From NCBI RefSeq assembly GCF_963665445.1, contig NZ_OY762276.1, positions 3,900,601-3,964,600 on the forward strand: a DNA stretch of 64,000 bases, written 5' to 3'. The position numbers and the translations under genes are program-made. Origin of the DNA: an uncultured Desulfobulbus sp. (GTDB lineage Bacteria; Desulfobacterota; Desulfobulbia; Desulfobulbales; Desulfobulbaceae). Below, in pieces: positions 33,538-43,481 of this stretch (its first letter is position 1; every line of letters starts with the position of its first letter). The notes under the pieces are model-generated. The model was not told the origin of the DNA. It saw only the letters and a program-made list of their open reading frames with translations, and did no database searches.

Positions 33538-35631
33538 ATGACCCAGCAGTTCACCCGCACCCGTACCCGCATGGCCGGAAGGCTTGCCACAGCCCTTGTT
33601 CTCGCTACCGCGGCGCCGGCCCAGGCCGCCGACACCTCAACCGCCGAAACCAGCCAGGAACTCAAGGCGATCGTGGTCGAGGACAGCAGCGACAGCCAAC
33701 GCCAGGATCTCAAAGCCGACAGCACCACCAACCTCTACCGGGTCGAAGCCAGCGCCCGTTTCGGCACCGAGGTATTCACCGAAAAGGACATCAAGAATCT
33801 CCACCCGGAAAACGTGTTTGACCTGCTGGACAAGGCGGCCGGCATCAACCTGATCTACCAGGGCCGGCGCAGCCCTTACATCGTCGAGGAACGAGGCGGC
33901 GGCACCTTTACCTACATCATCGATGGCGCGGTACTCCCTCCCTCAGCCAACCGCATCCTCTATAAATTCCCGGTGGCCGCCATTGAGGAGATGCAGATCG
34001 TGCGCGGCTCCACCGCCCTCACTCTCGGCCCCTCCATTCCCATCGGCGCCTCCAATACCGGTTCCGGCCTCAATACCGGTTTCATCATCATCCGCACCAA
34101 ACAGCCTAAAAAAACAGAGGGGGTGGTTACGGCCTCCGCGGAAAAGGCCAATGGCGGACATCCCATTGAAACCAGCGAGAGCGCCTACCTCGGCACCAGG
34201 TTCGGAGGCGCCAAGGAGGGAGAGCAGCCGGGCCCGATTCAGGGGTATGTAGCCGGACTGGTGAGCAACATGGACCGCCCCAGCCAGGACAGCTGGTTCG
34301 ACGGCCGCTCCAATACCGGAGGCATGGCCAGTGGCGGTTTCACCTATGGGAAATTCAACCTCAACATGATGGCCTATAAGGATTCCGGTGAGTTGGAGAT
34401 GCAACGCGGCGTCTCCACCACCGGCGCCCTGATGTCGGAAAAATGGTGGTACGACCCTCTTGAAACCACGCTCTACACCAGCGACATGGCCATGCAGTGG
34501 ACCGCCAACCAGACAACGTTGTTCAACATTTTCAAGACCGAATACGACCAGACCGAGCACAACGGCAGCTTCACCTCCTCAACGACCTCAATTCGTGAAT
34601 TCAACGAGGAAACCAGCGGTTTTGGGCTGCGGCACAATGCCCGCTTCGGCAATACCCTGATCCAGGCTGGCTGGCAAATGTCCAACAGCCAGGGATTTGG
34701 CCCCAACCTGAGCAGTTCCTACAACCGCTACGACACCACCATCAATGGATGGTCGGCATCGATTGAGCAAAAGCTCTTTGACGAACGTCTTGTCCTTGAT
34801 GCCGGTTATCGCGAAGATACGAAGCACATCGACTACTCGAGTACATCCGCAGCCAATAACGACGCCAACAACGATGTCGACATGGCCCCGTCCAAAATCT
34901 ATGCCCTGGGAGCGCGTTACACGATCAACGACATGTTTGCCCTGAACGGCCGCTATTACAATGGCGACCAGGGCACGGCGGACGATTTTTCCATGCGTTC
35001 CCTCAGTGGCGATCTCCACGCCGAACGCCAGGAACGAATCGAGCTGGCCCTGGAGGCAAACATCCGCCCCTGGTTTCAGCCCACCCTCACCTATTTCGAC
35101 ATCGACACCGAAAACGCCAAAACTGCCTCGAACACCACCTACGTGGTCAACGGCGATACCTACTATTACTACACCGAATCCGACGAGCTCAGGCGAGGCC
35201 TGGAGTTGATGATCAAGGGCACCCTCTTTGAAAACACGACCTACACATTCAGCTGGACCCGCATGTTGGAGGCCGAAACCACCTCTGGCGGCGTCACCAG
35301 CGATGCCATCGGCCTGAGCACCCCGGAAAATTTGTTCGGCCTGACCATCAGCCACACCTGGCAGCCCTACCGCTTCAATCTCTCTATCAAGCAGGTCGAC
35401 CAATGGACCCAGACCTCCAGCCCCAAGGGGACCTACACCGTGGACGGCATCGGGGACTACACCCGTATCGACGCCAACATTCAGCGCGACTTTCAGCTGG
35501 CAAGTACGGTGCTGACCGCCACCCTGTTTGGCCGCAATCTCGGTGACGACAACTATTCCACCCGCTATGTCACCGGCTATTACCCGGATCGGGGAAGAAC
35601 CGTGGGCCTGGAACTGTCCTGGGCGTTTTGA
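33538..35631 (+). CDS. TonB-dependent outer-membrane receptor 1
   Basis: 697 residues with a signal peptide ending APAQAAD, an N-terminal plug domain (ENVFDLLDKAAGINLIYQGR, VRGSTALTLGPSIPIGAS) and a long beta-barrel with alternating aromatic strands ending in ELSWAF, a typical terminal aromatic. Start ATG 33538 has GGAAGGAAGA. It would import a metal chelate across the outer membrane using the ExbB-ExbD-TonB genes at the end of the operon. Confidence 0.92.
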   Translation: MTQQFTRTRTRMAGRLATALVLATAAPAQAADTSTAETSQELKAIVVEDSSDSQRQDLKADSTTNLYRVEASARFGTEVFTEKDIKNLHPENVFDLLDKAAGINLIYQGRRSPYIVEERGGGTFTYIIDGAVLPPSANRILYKFPVAAIEEMQIVRGSTALTLGPSIPIGASNTGSGLNTGFIIIRTKQPKKTEGVVTASAEKANGGHPIETSESAYLGTRFGGAKEGEQPGPIQGYVAGLVSNMDRPSQDSWFDGRSNTGGMASGGFTYGKFNLNMMAYKDSGELEMQRGVSTTGALMSEKWWYDPLETTLYTSDMAMQWTANQTTLFNIFKTEYDQTEHNGSFTSSTTSIREFNEETSGFGLRHNARFGNTLIQAGWQMSNSQGFGPNLSSSYNRYDTTINGWSASIEQKLFDERLVLDAGYREDTKHIDYSSTSAANNDANNDVDMAPSKIYALGARYTINDMFALNGRYYNGDQGTADDFSMRSLSGDLHAERQERIELALEANIRPWFQPTLTYFDIDTENAKTASNTTYVVNGDTYYYYTESDELRRGLELMIKGTLFENTTYTFSWTRMLEAETTSGGVTSDAIGLSTPENLFGLTISHTWQPYRFNLSIKQVDQWTQTSSPKGTYTVDGIGDYTRIDANIQRDFQLASTVLTATLFGRNLGDDNYSTRYVTGYYPDRGRTVGLELSWAF

Positions 35632-35664
35632 CAAAGCATGTACAAGCAACACAAAGGAGAGAGA

Positions 35665-37722
35665 ATGCAGTACAAAAACTGGAAGGCAGCCTGGCTGGCC
35701 GTCTGCACCCTCACGACACTGAGCACCACTGCCCTGGCAGAAGAGCCGAATGTCGATACCGGCGACGATAACAATGCCACCAACAATGTCTTCACCCTGG
35801 GCCAGATCACGGTTACCGACATGGAACAGGGTGAGGATCCGATCGGTTACGACAGCCTCAGCAAGGAAGACCTCTATGACTTCAACCGCGACAGCCTGGC
35901 GGAGGCTCTCGACCTGGTTCCGGGCGTCTCCATGACCTCAGGCAGCGGCAACCGTAACGAATCAACCCTCAGCCTGCGCGGGTTCAACCGCTGGCAGGTG
36001 CCGTTGACCATGGACGGCATCAGGCTCTATCTGCCTGCGGACAACCGTATCGATTTTGACCGCTTCCTCACCCCCGACCTCTCGGAAATCCAGATCTCCA
36101 AAGGCTATGTCTCGGTGCTCAACGGCCCTGACGGCATGGGCGGCAACATCAACCTGGTCACCCGCAAGCCGGTCAAGGAGTTTGAAGCCGAGCTGCGCGA
36201 TACCATCTCGCTGGGCAACGACGGCAAGTATAGCGGCAACACCGTTTACGGCAGCGTCGGCGGCCGCAAGGAAAAATATTACTACCAGGCCAGCCTCGAG
36301 GACCGCGACGTCGACCACTGGCGCATGTCCGATGACTTCAATGCCACCGTGGCCGAGGACGGCGGCGACCGCGACCACACCGACAAAAAGGACTGGCGGA
36401 CCAACATCAAGGCCGGCTTCACCCCCAACAGCACCGATGAGTATTCGCTCAACTTCATGCACCAGGCCGGGGAAAAACACGGGATCGGTTCGGTGACGGG
36501 CACCTCGACTATCAGCCTCTGGGATTGGCCCAAATGGGATGTCACCAGCCTCTACTGGCTGGGCCACACCCAGTTGGGCAGCACCACCTATCTCAACACC
36601 AAGATTTACTACAACGAGTTCAGCAACGACCTGGTCGCCTACACCGACCTCAACCTGACCACCCCGCGTTGGAAAAGCCACTACGATGACAATGCCTACG
36701 GTGCCTCGATGGAATTGGGCACCACCTACTATTCCCATCAGACACTTAAGGGAGCCCTCCATTACCGCCGCGACAATCACACCGAATGGCAAACCACCTA
36801 TTCCACCGGCTTCACCGAACCCAAGCAGGACACCGAAGAAGAGATTTACTCGGTGGCCCTGGAGGACACGATCCACATCACCCCGAAACTGGACCTGATC
36901 CTCGGTATCAGCCAGGATCAACGGCATACGATCACTGCCGAAGAGTACAGCAGCGGTACCCTATTCGATCAACCCATCGACGACAACTCCGCCACCAACT
37001 ATCAGGGAGCGCTTGTCTACCGCTACCGGGATCAAGGCAAGGCGCACCTCAGTGTATCCGACCGCACCCGTTTCCCCACCATGTTTGAGCGGTTCAGTTC
37101 CCGTTTCGGCGGTGCGCTCTCCAACCCGGATTTGGATCCGGAACGGGCACTCAACCTGGAAGTGGGCGTTTCCGACATGCTCTTCTCCAAAATCCATTAC
37201 GAGATCAACCTGTTCCACAACAAGGTGGATGACGCAATGCAGTCGGTCGCCGTGCTCTACGGCGGCAGTTGGTATACCCAGTACCAGAATGTGGGCGAAG
37301 CCACCTTCCAGGGTGTTGAAGTGGCGCTGTCCACCATGCTCAGCGACGAGTTGGAACTGGGCGGCAACTACACCTACATCGATGCCGACATCGACAACCC
37401 GGAAGCCCCTGATGACCGGCTCACCGGCACCCCGCGTCACAAGGTGTTTCTCTACGGCAAATGGATGCCCTGGGACAAGCTGCAGATCATTCCCAGTATC
37501 GAATACGCCGACCAGCGCTGGTCCACACCGGCGGACGGCAGCAGCGGTTACGTCAAGACCGGTGACTACACCCTGCTAAACCTCAAGATCGGCTACCAGC
37601 TGACCGAAAACTGGGATCTTTCAGCCTCCGCACTCAACCTGCTGGACAAGAACTATGCCCTGTCCGACGGCTATCCCGAGGAGGGGCGCAGCTTCCTCCT
37701 TACCGGCCGGTATCGATTTTAA
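35665..37722 (+). CDS. TonB-dependent outer-membrane receptor 2
   Basis: 685 residues with a signal peptide (TTALAEEP). TonB-box-like N-terminus near ITVTDMEQ, plug with LRGFNRWQVPLTMDGIRLYL and SKGYVSVLNGPDGMGGNINLVT, barrel ending FLLTGRYRF. Distinct from receptor 1 in sequence but adjacent (33 bp gap). Two receptors in one operon may recognise two chelates or act as a pair. AAAGGAGAGAGA precedes ATG 35665. Confidence 0.92.
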   Translation: MQYKNWKAAWLAVCTLTTLSTTALAEEPNVDTGDDNNATNNVFTLGQITVTDMEQGEDPIGYDSLSKEDLYDFNRDSLAEALDLVPGVSMTSGSGNRNESTLSLRGFNRWQVPLTMDGIRLYLPADNRIDFDRFLTPDLSEIQISKGYVSVLNGPDGMGGNINLVTRKPVKEFEAELRDTISLGNDGKYSGNTVYGSVGGRKEKYYYQASLEDRDVDHWRMSDDFNATVAEDGGDRDHTDKKDWRTNIKAGFTPNSTDEYSLNFMHQAGEKHGIGSVTGTSTISLWDWPKWDVTSLYWLGHTQLGSTTYLNTKIYYNEFSNDLVAYTDLNLTTPRWKSHYDDNAYGASMELGTTYYSHQTLKGALHYRRDNHTEWQTTYSTGFTEPKQDTEEEIYSVALEDTIHITPKLDLILGISQDQRHTITAEEYSSGTLFDQPIDDNSATNYQGALVYRYRDQGKAHLSVSDRTRFPTMFERFSSRFGGALSNPDLDPERALNLEVGVSDMLFSKIHYEINLFHNKVDDAMQSVAVLYGGSWYTQYQNVGEATFQGVEVALSTMLSDELELGGNYTYIDADIDNPEAPDDRLTGTPRHKVFLYGKWMPWDKLQIIPSIEYADQRWSTPADGSSGYVKTGDYTLLNLKIGYQLTENWDLSASALNLLDKNYALSDGYPEEGRSFLLTGRYRF

Positions 37723-37738
37723 TTCCTGGAGAACGGAA

Positions 37739-38362
37739 ATGCAGCCAAGAGACGTTCCCCTCTACAACGAAGTGGCCCTGGGGGCGAATGCCCCCATTTA
37801 CGCCTACTATGCTCGCCAAATTGCCGCCAAAACCCGGATAGTCAAAGGCCGTTGTCTCGATATCGGCTGCGGCGGCGGGTATCTTGGCCTGGCTCTGGCG
37901 GAGATATCCGAACTTGAGGTCGTGTTCCTGGACCCGTCGCCGGAGATGCTCGCCTACGCCAATGAAAACATCTTCCGCCGCAACTACAGCGCCCGTGCCC
38001 GCACCCTGCACGGGAGCGTGCAGGATATTCCCCTGGAGCAAGACACCATCGACCTGGCGATCAGCCGAGGCTCCGTCCCCTTCTGGGAGGACCTTCCCAC
38101 GGCCTTTGCCGAGATTCACCGGGTGCTGGCCCCCGGCGGCCAAGCCTATATCGGCGGCGGCCTGGGCGATCCCAAAACCCGTGCATTGGTGGAAAAACGG
38201 CGTAAACGGGCTCACCCGCACTGGCAGGACAATAAGCCCCGCCTGCCGCGCCACGATAATCAGCACTATACCGATGCCCTCACCCGGGCCGGGATCCACC
38301 CCTTCACCGTCGACCGCAGCGATGAGGGGTTGTGGATTCGCTTTTCCAAGGAGGCCGCATGA
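37739..38362 (+). CDS. Class I SAM-dependent methyltransferase C
   Basis: 207 residues: LDIGCGGGYLGLALA, FLDPSPEMLAYA, ISRGSVPFWEDLPTAFAEI, HRVLAPGGQAYIGGG. A paralogue of methyltransferase B, with which it shares size and motifs. ATG 37739 follows GGAGAACGGAA; its stop overlaps the DUF364 gene by ATGA. Confidence 0.9.
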   Translation: MQPRDVPLYNEVALGANAPIYAYYARQIAAKTRIVKGRCLDIGCGGGYLGLALAEISELEVVFLDPSPEMLAYANENIFRRNYSARARTLHGSVQDIPLEQDTIDLAISRGSVPFWEDLPTAFAEIHRVLAPGGQAYIGGGLGDPKTRALVEKRRKRAHPHWQDNKPRLPRHDNQHYTDALTRAGIHPFTVDRSDEGLWIRFSKEAA

Positions 38363-39246
38363 CAGCCATACATCCCCATCCCATCAACGACTTGCACGAG
38401 GTGGCGCCGATCCTCGACGAGGCGGTCGCCGTCCTCCACAAGGCTTATGGCCAGTCCCTGGAAGCACTGACCATCGAACGCCTGGTGGTCGGGGTCTTTT
38501 TTGTCGGCATCAAACTCGCAAACGGGCGCGGCGGCGTTGCCTACACCCCGCCTGAGGCAGTGCAGAATGCCGGACGACGCATCCTCAAGGGCGGCTCGCC
38601 CACGGTGCGGGGCATGCGGGTGAGCGAGGTGTTGACGGGCGATTTCCTCCACCCCTTTTCCGGAGTCATTCGTCTGGCCACCCTCAATGCGCTTTCGGCG
38701 TCCCTGTTTGATAAAGGCCAGTACACCATGGACGGCGGCGATGATCTCACCACCATGGAACCCCTTTTTAGAGGACGCCGTGTCTGCATGGTGGGCGCGA
38801 TTATCCCCCTGCTCAAACGGCTCAAGGATCTGCAACCAGCCGAGGTCCGCATCATCGACCGCAAAAAGGAAACCGAGGAAGAGGCCAAGGCCGAATACGG
38901 TAACTTTGTTCCGCCGGAAGAAACCGCCCGGGCCCTGGCCGACTGCGAGACCGCCGTCTTCACTGGAGCGACGGTGGCCAACGGCTCGATCTGCGACCTG
39001 CTCGCGCTGACGCCAGCACAGGCGGCGGTGGCAGTGGTCGGCCCCAGTGCCGGCTTCGTACCGGATCCCCTCTTTGCCCGCAAGGTGGCCATGGTCGGCA
39101 CCTCGATGATCACCGACATCGACCGAGCCCTGGATCTCCTGGCCGAAGGAGGCGGCGGCTACCGCCTCTTTGACGGTTGCGTTCAAAAAATCAACCTGCT
39201 CAACCTCCCCCGCATGCAGCGGCTGGGTCTGATACAACCACGCTAA
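38359..39246 (+). CDS. DUF4213/DUF364 heavy-metal-chelation domain protein
   Basis: 295 residues. N-terminal DUF4213 part (VVGVFFVGIKLANGRGGVAYTP), then a Rossmann-like DUF364 part (RRVCMVGAIIPLLKRL, TAVFTGATVANGSICDLL, VVGPSAGFVPDPLF). Family members are predicted metal chelators or chaperones, often beside Mo, Fe or nitrogenase-type metal genes. Overlaps both sides tightly, fitting a cytoplasmic handling step for the imported metal. Confidence 0.85.
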   Translation: MTAIHPHPINDLHEVAPILDEAVAVLHKAYGQSLEALTIERLVVGVFFVGIKLANGRGGVAYTPPEAVQNAGRRILKGGSPTVRGMRVSEVLTGDFLHPFSGVIRLATLNALSASLFDKGQYTMDGGDDLTTMEPLFRGRRVCMVGAIIPLLKRLKDLQPAEVRIIDRKKETEEEAKAEYGNFVPPEETARALADCETAVFTGATVANGSICDLLALTPAQAAVAVVGPSAGFVPDPLFARKVAMVGTSMITDIDRALDLLAEGGGGYRLFDGCVQKINLLNLPRMQRLGLIQPR

Positions 39247-39259
39247 CCAACTGGAAACA

Positions 39260-39832
39260 ATGGATACACCTTTCTTTGACACCTATGAAAACCTGGTGCA
39301 ACAGGCCGGCACGTTCCACGGCGACATCTGCCACGGCATCCGCATCGGCACCCGTATGACCATGAGTGGCCTGCGCCGCATCGGCATCACCGACCCCAAG
39401 GGAACTGACCGCAAAAAACTGATTGTCTTTGTCGAGATCGACCGCTGCACCACCGATGCCATCATGGCCCTCACCGGCTGCCGCCCGGGCAAGCGCTCGA
39501 TGAAGATCCGCGATTACGGCAAGATGGCGGCCACATTCATTAACATAGAGACCAACAAAGCCGTTCGCGTGGTCACCCGGGGTATCAAGGCAGGGGATGA
39601 CGGCAGTGGTCGGGAACCGGATTTCGCCACCATCCCGGAGGAAGAACTCTTTACCATCAACGAGGTCGTGGTTGATCTGCGCCCGGAAGACATGCCCGGC
39701 AAACCGCTCTCACGCATCCCCTGCATGCGCTGCGGCGAAATGATTATGGATGGTCGCGAGATTAAGGCTGATGAGCAAGTCCTCTGCCCGCCCTGTGCAG
39801 CCGAACTCGATTATTACCGTATTGTGCACTGA
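39260..39832 (+). CDS. FmdE-family protein with C-terminal zinc ribbon (paralogue 2)
   Basis: 190 residues. Same architecture as the protein at 31408: FHGDICHGIRIGTRMTMSG, the shared block TDRKKLIVFVEIDRC, DYGKMAATFINI, and a CMRCGEMIMD ... CPPC ribbon. An HGHLC-type motif is altered to HGDIC here, which could change the metal site. The two copies flank the receptor/methyltransferase block, suggesting an ancient mirrored duplication. Confidence 0.88.
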   Translation: MDTPFFDTYENLVQQAGTFHGDICHGIRIGTRMTMSGLRRIGITDPKGTDRKKLIVFVEIDRCTTDAIMALTGCRPGKRSMKIRDYGKMAATFINIETNKAVRVVTRGIKAGDDGSGREPDFATIPEEELFTINEVVVDLRPEDMPGKPLSRIPCMRCGEMIMDGREIKADEQVLCPPCAAELDYYRIVH

Positions 39833-39841
39833 GGGATGGCC

Positions 39842-40885
39842 ATGAAGTCCTGGTTCTCTCTTCCCGTTCGATGCGGCCTCGCCATTTTCCTGAACCTGCT
39901 CTGTATCACCCCCCTTCATGCCCGCGATATCATGGATATGGCAGGCAACAGGGTCACCATCCCCGAGACGATTACCAAGGTGGTGGCGGTCTCACCTCCG
40001 GCCACCTACCTCATCTACGCCATCGACCCCAGCCTGCTGGCCGGGCTCAATTTCCCCCTCTATGCCAGTGAAAAAAAATACACTGTGCCCGGTTATCGTC
40101 AGCTGCCGGTCATCGGCGGCCTGGCCGGTCAGGGCCGAACCCTGAACCGGGAAATGCTGTTTCGGGTCAAGCCGGATCTGATCGTCCACTGGAGCTGGCG
40201 TGATGACGCGACCAACAATACATTTCTCGCCTCCATGGCCCACCTGCCCTTCCCGCTGGTACAGATCCGGATGCAAACCATCGAAGACTATCCCGCGGCG
40301 CTGGCCTTTACCGGCAAACTCCTGAACCGGGAACGACGGGGCGAGGAACTCAGGCGTTATGCCCAGGCTGCCATCGACCAGGCCAAAACGATTGCCGCCA
40401 CCATTGCGGAAACGCAGAAAGTCCGTGTCTACTATGCCGAAGGGACCGACGGCCTCAGCACCGAGCGTGCCCAGTCGATTCATGCTGAGTTGATCCCCCT
40501 GGCCGGGGGAATCAATGTCCACCAGGGGGCTGCGCTGGATCATTACGGCATGGAGAAAATCTCCATGGAACAGCTCCTGCTCTACGATCCGCAGGTGATC
40601 CTCGTCAAAGAGAAAACCTTTTTTGAGCAGATTTTTACCGATCCCCGTTGGCAGAATCTGCGGGCGGTGCAGAACAAACGGGTCTATCTCATCCCTTTTG
40701 AACCCTTTAACTGGTTTGACCGCCCGCCCTCGTTCATGCGGGTTTTAGGAATCAAGTGGCTGCTCCACCTCCTGCATCCGGAACGCTATCGTGTCGATAT
40801 GGTGGCCGAAACCCAGGCCTTTTATTCCCTCTTTCTCGGTGTCGACCTGACAGCGGACCAGGCCGGGGAAGTGCTCCAACCATGA
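39842..40885 (+). CDS. Periplasmic binding protein of FecB/TroA type (metal chelate)
   Basis: 347 residues with a signal peptide ending PLHARD. Class III binding-protein features: MDMAGNRVTIPETITKVVAVSP, LFRVKPDLIVHW, long inter-lobe helix, and YDPQVILVKEKTFFEQIF. Start ATG 39842 preferred over ATG 39836 (GAGGG spacing). ATGA overlap with the permease gene. Binds an iron-siderophore, cobalamin or other metal chelate; in this context a Mo/W chelate is possible. Confidence 0.9.
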   Translation: MKSWFSLPVRCGLAIFLNLLCITPLHARDIMDMAGNRVTIPETITKVVAVSPPATYLIYAIDPSLLAGLNFPLYASEKKYTVPGYRQLPVIGGLAGQGRTLNREMLFRVKPDLIVHWSWRDDATNNTFLASMAHLPFPLVQIRMQTIEDYPAALAFTGKLLNRERRGEELRRYAQAAIDQAKTIAATIAETQKVRVYYAEGTDGLSTERAQSIHAELIPLAGGINVHQGAALDHYGMEKISMEQLLLYDPQVILVKEKTFFEQIFTDPRWQNLRAVQNKRVYLIPFEPFNWFDRPPSFMRVLGIKWLLHLLHPERYRVDMVAETQAFYSLFLGVDLTADQAGEVLQP

Positions 40886-41892
40886 AACATTGTTCCCTGC
40901 CCCTGTTAATGCTGTTGCTTGCCACGGCCGTGCTGTTTTCCCTCTCCCTGGGCAAATATCCGCTGCCGTTGGGCGAAATTCTCAGTTTTACCCGATGGAA
41001 ACTCACCGGTGCAGGTACGCTCAGCCCGGAGCAACAGGTCCTGCTCAGCAATATCCTTCTCGATATCCGCCTGCCGCGTATCCTTGCCGCCATCCTCATC
41101 GGCGCGGCCCTCTCGGTCTCCGGAACCGCCTTTCAGGCCCTGTTCATCAACCCGCTGGTCTCCCCCGGCCTTTTGGGCGTCCTTGCCGGGGCCTCATTCG
41201 GCGCGGCCCTGGGGATGATCTGTTCGCAGAGCTGGTTTATTGTCCAGTGTTCCACCCTCGCCTTCGGTTTTGCCGCTGTCGGCGTCGCGGTGGCCATCGC
41301 CCGCATCTTTCGTGGATCCTCGATCATTATGCTGGTCCTGGGCGGCATTATCAGCGGCGCCTTTTTCACCGCCTCCCTCTCCATCATCAAGTACACCGCC
41401 GATCCGGCCAATCAGTTGCCGGCCATCGTCTATTGGCTGATGGGTAACCTCGCGGCAGTGGATGGCCACACCATCTCGGTGATCAGCCTGCCCATGCTGG
41501 CCGGAATCCTCATGCTCATCGTCAATGGCGGCCGGCTCAACGTCATGAGCATGGGCGAGGAGGAGGCGCGGGCATTGGGCATCCATGTGGGCCGGGTGCG
41601 GCTGACGGTTATTGTCCTCGCCACCCTGATCAGCGCCCTCACCGTGGTCATCGGCGGCATCATCGGTTGGGTGGGGTTGATCATCCCCCACATCTGCCGC
41701 ATGCTGGTCGGCCCGGACAACCGGCTCTTGTTGCCCGCCGCCGCCCTCACCGGTGCGATCTACCTGCTGGTGGTGGACAATGTCTCCCGGTTGGTCTTTT
41801 CCTTTGAGATCCCCACGGGGATCGTCACCTCGCTGATCGGTATTCCTTTTTTCGTTCTTGTCCTCAACAATGCCCAACGGGGGTGGAGATGA
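40882..41892 (+). CDS. FecCD-type ABC transporter permease
   Basis: 336 residues, nine to ten membrane segments. FecCD signatures LPRILAAILIGAALSVSGTAFQALFINPLVSPGLLG (spread over the first third), EEEARALGIHVGRVR and GWVGLIIPHICRMLVGPDNR. It is single, so it would homodimerise. ATGA overlaps on both sides. Confidence 0.93.
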   Translation: MKHCSLPLLMLLLATAVLFSLSLGKYPLPLGEILSFTRWKLTGAGTLSPEQQVLLSNILLDIRLPRILAAILIGAALSVSGTAFQALFINPLVSPGLLGVLAGASFGAALGMICSQSWFIVQCSTLAFGFAAVGVAVAIARIFRGSSIIMLVLGGIISGAFFTASLSIIKYTADPANQLPAIVYWLMGNLAAVDGHTISVISLPMLAGILMLIVNGGRLNVMSMGEEEARALGIHVGRVRLTVIVLATLISALTVVIGGIIGWVGLIIPHICRMLVGPDNRLLLPAAALTGAIYLLVVDNVSRLVFSFEIPTGIVTSLIGIPFFVLVLNNAQRGWR

Positions 41893-42677
41893 CCAGTTTA
41901 CTCGAGACCCGGGACCTGTGTTTTTCCTACGGCGACCGCCCAATCTTTACAGACGTCAACCTCCGTTTCAACAGCGGCGAGGTGGTCTCCCTGCTCGGCC
42001 CAAACGGCAGCGGCAAGACCACGCTTTTAAAAACGCTGCTCGGCCTGCTGAGACCGCAACGCGGCACGGTTTTTTTTGAAGGGCGGCCTTTGCAGGGCTA
42101 CAACCGCAATGAACTGGCCAAACGTATCGCCTACGTCCCCCAGGTCCATCGCGAGGCATTTGCGTACAGTGTCGAAGATGTGGTGCTCATGGGCCGGATG
42201 CCCTACCACGGCCTTTTTTCCACCTATTCTACGCAGGATCGAGAAATTGCTGATGCGGCCATGGCCAGGCTGGACATTCTCAGGCTCAAAAAACGGGCCT
42301 ACACCGAGATCAGCGGCGGCGAGCGGCAGCTCACCATGATCGCCCGCTCGATCGCCCAGGGGGCCGAGGTCTTTGTAATGGATGAGCCGGTCAACGGCCT
42401 GGATTACGGCAATCAGATGCGGCTTCTGGCGGATATCAACAGCCTGGCCGGAGATGGCTTCACCTTTATCATGACCACCCATTTCCCGGACCACGCCCTG
42501 ATGACGGCCAACCGGGTCATTTTATTCAACAACGGCACCATCGTCGACGACGGACTGCCGCAAACCGTGATCAACCGGGACAGCCTGCGCGACCTCTATC
42601 GCATCGAGGTCAACGTCGCGGCCATTCCCGGAGCAAAAGGCAGGGGCAGGGTCTGTGTACCCGCCTGGGCCATGTGA
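41889..42677 (+). CDS. FecE-type ABC transporter ATP-binding protein
   Basis: 262 residues. Walker A GPNGSGKTTLLKTLLGLL, YVPQVHREAFAYSVEDVVLMGR, signature ISGGERQLTMIARSIAQ, Walker B VFVMDEPVNGLDYG. ATG 41889 overlaps the permease stop; ATG 41883 is an alternative. Energises import of the metal chelate. Confidence 0.93.
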   Translation: MTSLLETRDLCFSYGDRPIFTDVNLRFNSGEVVSLLGPNGSGKTTLLKTLLGLLRPQRGTVFFEGRPLQGYNRNELAKRIAYVPQVHREAFAYSVEDVVLMGRMPYHGLFSTYSTQDREIADAAMARLDILRLKKRAYTEISGGERQLTMIARSIAQGAEVFVMDEPVNGLDYGNQMRLLADINSLAGDGFTFIMTTHFPDHALMTANRVILFNNGTIVDDGLPQTVINRDSLRDLYRIEVNVAAIPGAKGRGRVCVPAWAM

Positions 42678-42685
42678 GATGTTGC

Positions 42686-43105
42686 ATGGAATACGTACAC
42701 CAAATTCTTGATTACTGGGTTCTCGGCCTGCTGCTCCTACTCAGCGTGGTGGCTCTGGCCCTGGCCCTTGAACGTTATTTTGTCTATCGCGCAACCCGGG
42801 TCGAGCACTACGCCGACCGGCGGGAACTGGAGCTGCACCTGACCCGCAAGCTGCACCTGATCGCCACCATCGGTGCCAATGCCCCCTACATCGGCCTGCT
42901 GGGCACGGTGACCGGGATCATGCTCACCTTCTACGATATCGGTACTGGCGGCTTCGACACCACCAAGATCATGACCGGGCTCGCCCTGGCGCTCAAGGCC
43001 ACCGCGCTCGGTCTGCTGGTAGCCATCCCTGCGGTCACCCTCTACAACCTGCTCCTGCGCCGCTGCAAGGTGCTGTTGATCCAGTGGGATATTCGTCATG
43101 GATGA
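42686..43105 (+). CDS. exbB: TonB-system energiser ExbB, short type
   Basis: 139 residues of the short ExbB form: ALALERYFVYRATRVEHYADR, then IATIGANAPYIGLLGTVTGIMLTF and TGLALALKATALGLLVAIPAV. ATG 42686 (MEYVHQIL) matches the usual family start; a GTG at 42674 overlapping the previous stop is the alternative. Forms the proton channel with ExbD that powers TonB. Confidence 0.92.
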   Translation: MEYVHQILDYWVLGLLLLLSVVALALALERYFVYRATRVEHYADRRELELHLTRKLHLIATIGANAPYIGLLGTVTGIMLTFYDIGTGGFDTTKIMTGLALALKATALGLLVAIPAVTLYNLLLRRCKVLLIQWDIRHG

Positions 43106-43481
43106 GAAAGGCTTCGACTACCTCAACGTCATCCCCCTGGTTGACGTGATGTTGGTGCTCTTGACCATTGTCCTCACCACCTCGACCTTCATCGCCACCG
43201 GTGGTATCCAGGTGGAGCTGCCCAAGGCCTCGACCGAAAGCCAGCCCTCCCAGTTGCACCCCAAGACCGTGGTGATCGATCACGAGGGGCGCATCTGGTT
43301 CGACGGCAGCATGATGTCGCTGGAGAAGCTCACCACTGCCCTGGCCGATGCGGATAGGGAAACACCTGTCCTGGTGCGGGCGGACAAAAGCCTTGCCCTG
43401 CAGGGGTTTGTCGATGTCTTTGCCGCGATCAAACAACTGGGCTTCAGCCGGCTGAGCCTGCAAACGGAGCAAAGTCCATGA
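43098..43481 (+). CDS. exbD: TonB-system energiser ExbD
   Basis: 127 residues. One N-terminal membrane helix containing the conserved proton-path Asp (NVIPLVDVMLVLLTIVLTTS), followed by a periplasmic domain. Overlaps exbB by 8 bp and tonB by 4 bp. Confidence 0.93.
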   Translation: MDEKGFDYLNVIPLVDVMLVLLTIVLTTSTFIATGGIQVELPKASTESQPSQLHPKTVVIDHEGRIWFDGSMMSLEKLTTALADADRETPVLVRADKSLALQGFVDVFAAIKQLGFSRLSLQTEQSP

